Below are positions 62,970-64,000 of a stretch of DNA of 64,000 nucleotides, one piece after another (the stretch's first letter is position 1; every line of letters starts with the position of its first letter). Below the pieces are notes generated by a model. The model did not search any database, had not been told where the DNA came from, and was given only the letters and a program-made list of their open reading frames with translations. The translations under genes were made by a program, and so were the position numbers. The stretch lies in NCBI GenBank assembly GCA_013396655.1, contig WBMV01004353.1, forward strand, positions 834,418-898,417. The letters run 5' to 3'. Origin of the DNA: Campylorhamphus procurvoides. Taxonomy: Eukaryota > Chordata > Aves > Passeriformes > Dendrocolaptidae.

Positions 62970-64000
62970 ATGAGAGTGAGGGAAGAAGTGAAGCCAGCTG
63001 GTGAGAGGCACTGACCAAAAAATTTCACCTGGGATACCATGAATTTGGATGCTGCATCTCTATAACACACAGATCTGTTCTCCTGCCAATTCAGTTCAGG
63101 GCAGCTACTCCCTCACAATTCTCTGGTCCACAGAGGAACTTGAAAAACAAAGTGTTGGGGACAACTCAACTCTTTTGCTTGGCCATGACTACTTCGCATT
63201 AGCAACATCTCAGCTCTTCTAACATTCTCATAATATTTAGCAGAAGCACTTATTTACATATCCAAACAGATGCTCAAGCTGGTGACGTACAAGCAGGTGC
63301 CTTTTAGGGAATGAACTTATCCAAGTCAAGCCAACCAGACGCTTGTGAAAGAACCAGCAGAGTATGATTTGTTTGAGTTGGGAAAACAATTCATAATCCA
63401 ATCCTTGGCTCCTCCACTGAACCAGACATCTTAGCCTTGGCATGGTGCAGCAGCTACTCCTGAGGGAAGATCAGACAGCCAAAAACCCACAGCCTCTTGC
63501 ACAAAGCAGCTTTCGATGGCAACAGCAGGGAGCTGAACGTATCCCATTTATCCATAAGCAGATCAGCCTAATCAAAAGTAAAGACTCCAGTAGGGCAAAG
63601 GCAGACATGCTTCTTCCCAGCACTTCCAGTACACAATTCCAACAGGAGTCAAAGATTTAGGAAGGGGCCAATACAAGAGCTTAATTCAGCAACAGAATGT
63701 AGGCAACTGTTGACTTTCATCTGATCTGGTCAACCCATTCACCTTGGGTTTGAATGACTCTTTAAACAAGATTGGATTATCTAGTTTTCTTGGTGATATT
63801 TTAAAGCTGCACGTTGGCAGCTTTCACAGCAACAAAATTTGTTGTCATTTTCGCTCTAGAGTCTCAACAGGCTGATTGTTATTTGTTTTGCTTCAAGGAG
63901 GCCAGGGAGAGATCAACAGGGACCTGCAAAAATTCAAGAAAATACAAAAATATTCTTCCCACTTTTTTCAGTCTATCGATTTTGCTCAAAGACTGTTAGA
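62970..64000. other. Unannotated unique sequence
   Basis: No gene, RNA or repeat family recognised. Open frames at 63237-63443 (minus), 63442-63660 and 63814-63999 (plus) have no recognisable domains. Confidence 0.5.

Noticed and set aside
1..64000. tRNA, rRNA, microRNA genes, CRISPR arrays, bacterial operons
   Set aside because: None was recognised by eye: no cloverleaf-box pair, no rRNA block, no regularly spaced repeats, and no prokaryotic coding density.

Overview
This window looks like vertebrate nuclear DNA, most likely from a bird and plausibly a songbird. It is AT-rich with few CpGs. I find no protein-coding gene I can stand behind and no bacterial or viral gene organisation. The translated open frames are all short (136 codons or fewer), overlap on both strands, and look like chance. 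The best organism clue is a solo LTR at 17531-17996 that I recognise as a common avian endogenous retrovirus LTR family. Supporting clues are worn remnants of amniote repeats (MIR-like SINEs, a CR1 fragment, an L2-clade LINE fragment, palindromic MITE-like pieces) and A-rich/AC-rich simple repeats of the kind common in songbirds. No mammalian Alu, L1 or B1-type repeat was noticed.

Layout. 1-8.1 kb: unique sequence with two stretches that look like conserved non-coding elements (4560-4810 and 7480-8080) and a long poly-A run. 8.1-17.5 kb: no recognisable element. 17.5-20.6 kb: the solo LTR, two MIR-like remnants and a MITE-like remnant. 22.2-22.7 kb: a third enhancer-like block with an octamer site. 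26.8-27.0 kb: CR1 relic. 35.9-38.6 kb: two MIR-like remnants flanking an L2-clade LINE relic whose reverse-transcriptase C-terminal motifs can still be read across one frameshift. 42 kb: a GC-rich patch of about 700 bases. 48.3-49.0 kb: another enhancer-like block and a second MITE type. 53.5-58.6 kb: a MIR-like remnant, an 18-base minisatellite and another MITE copy. 59.8-60.1 kb: an exon-like open frame of uncertain meaning. 60.3-63.0 kb: the densest run of enhancer-like sequence, including a mirror-arranged pair of GATA motifs.

Reading as a whole: the window fits a gene desert or a very long intron carrying several candidate cis-regulatory elements and old transposon debris. There is no operon, pathway or gene system to describe. 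Calls of 'conserved-element-like' rest on base composition and motif texture only, because I could not align other genomes; they are the items most in need of a conservation check. I found no convincing evidence of a new biological system.
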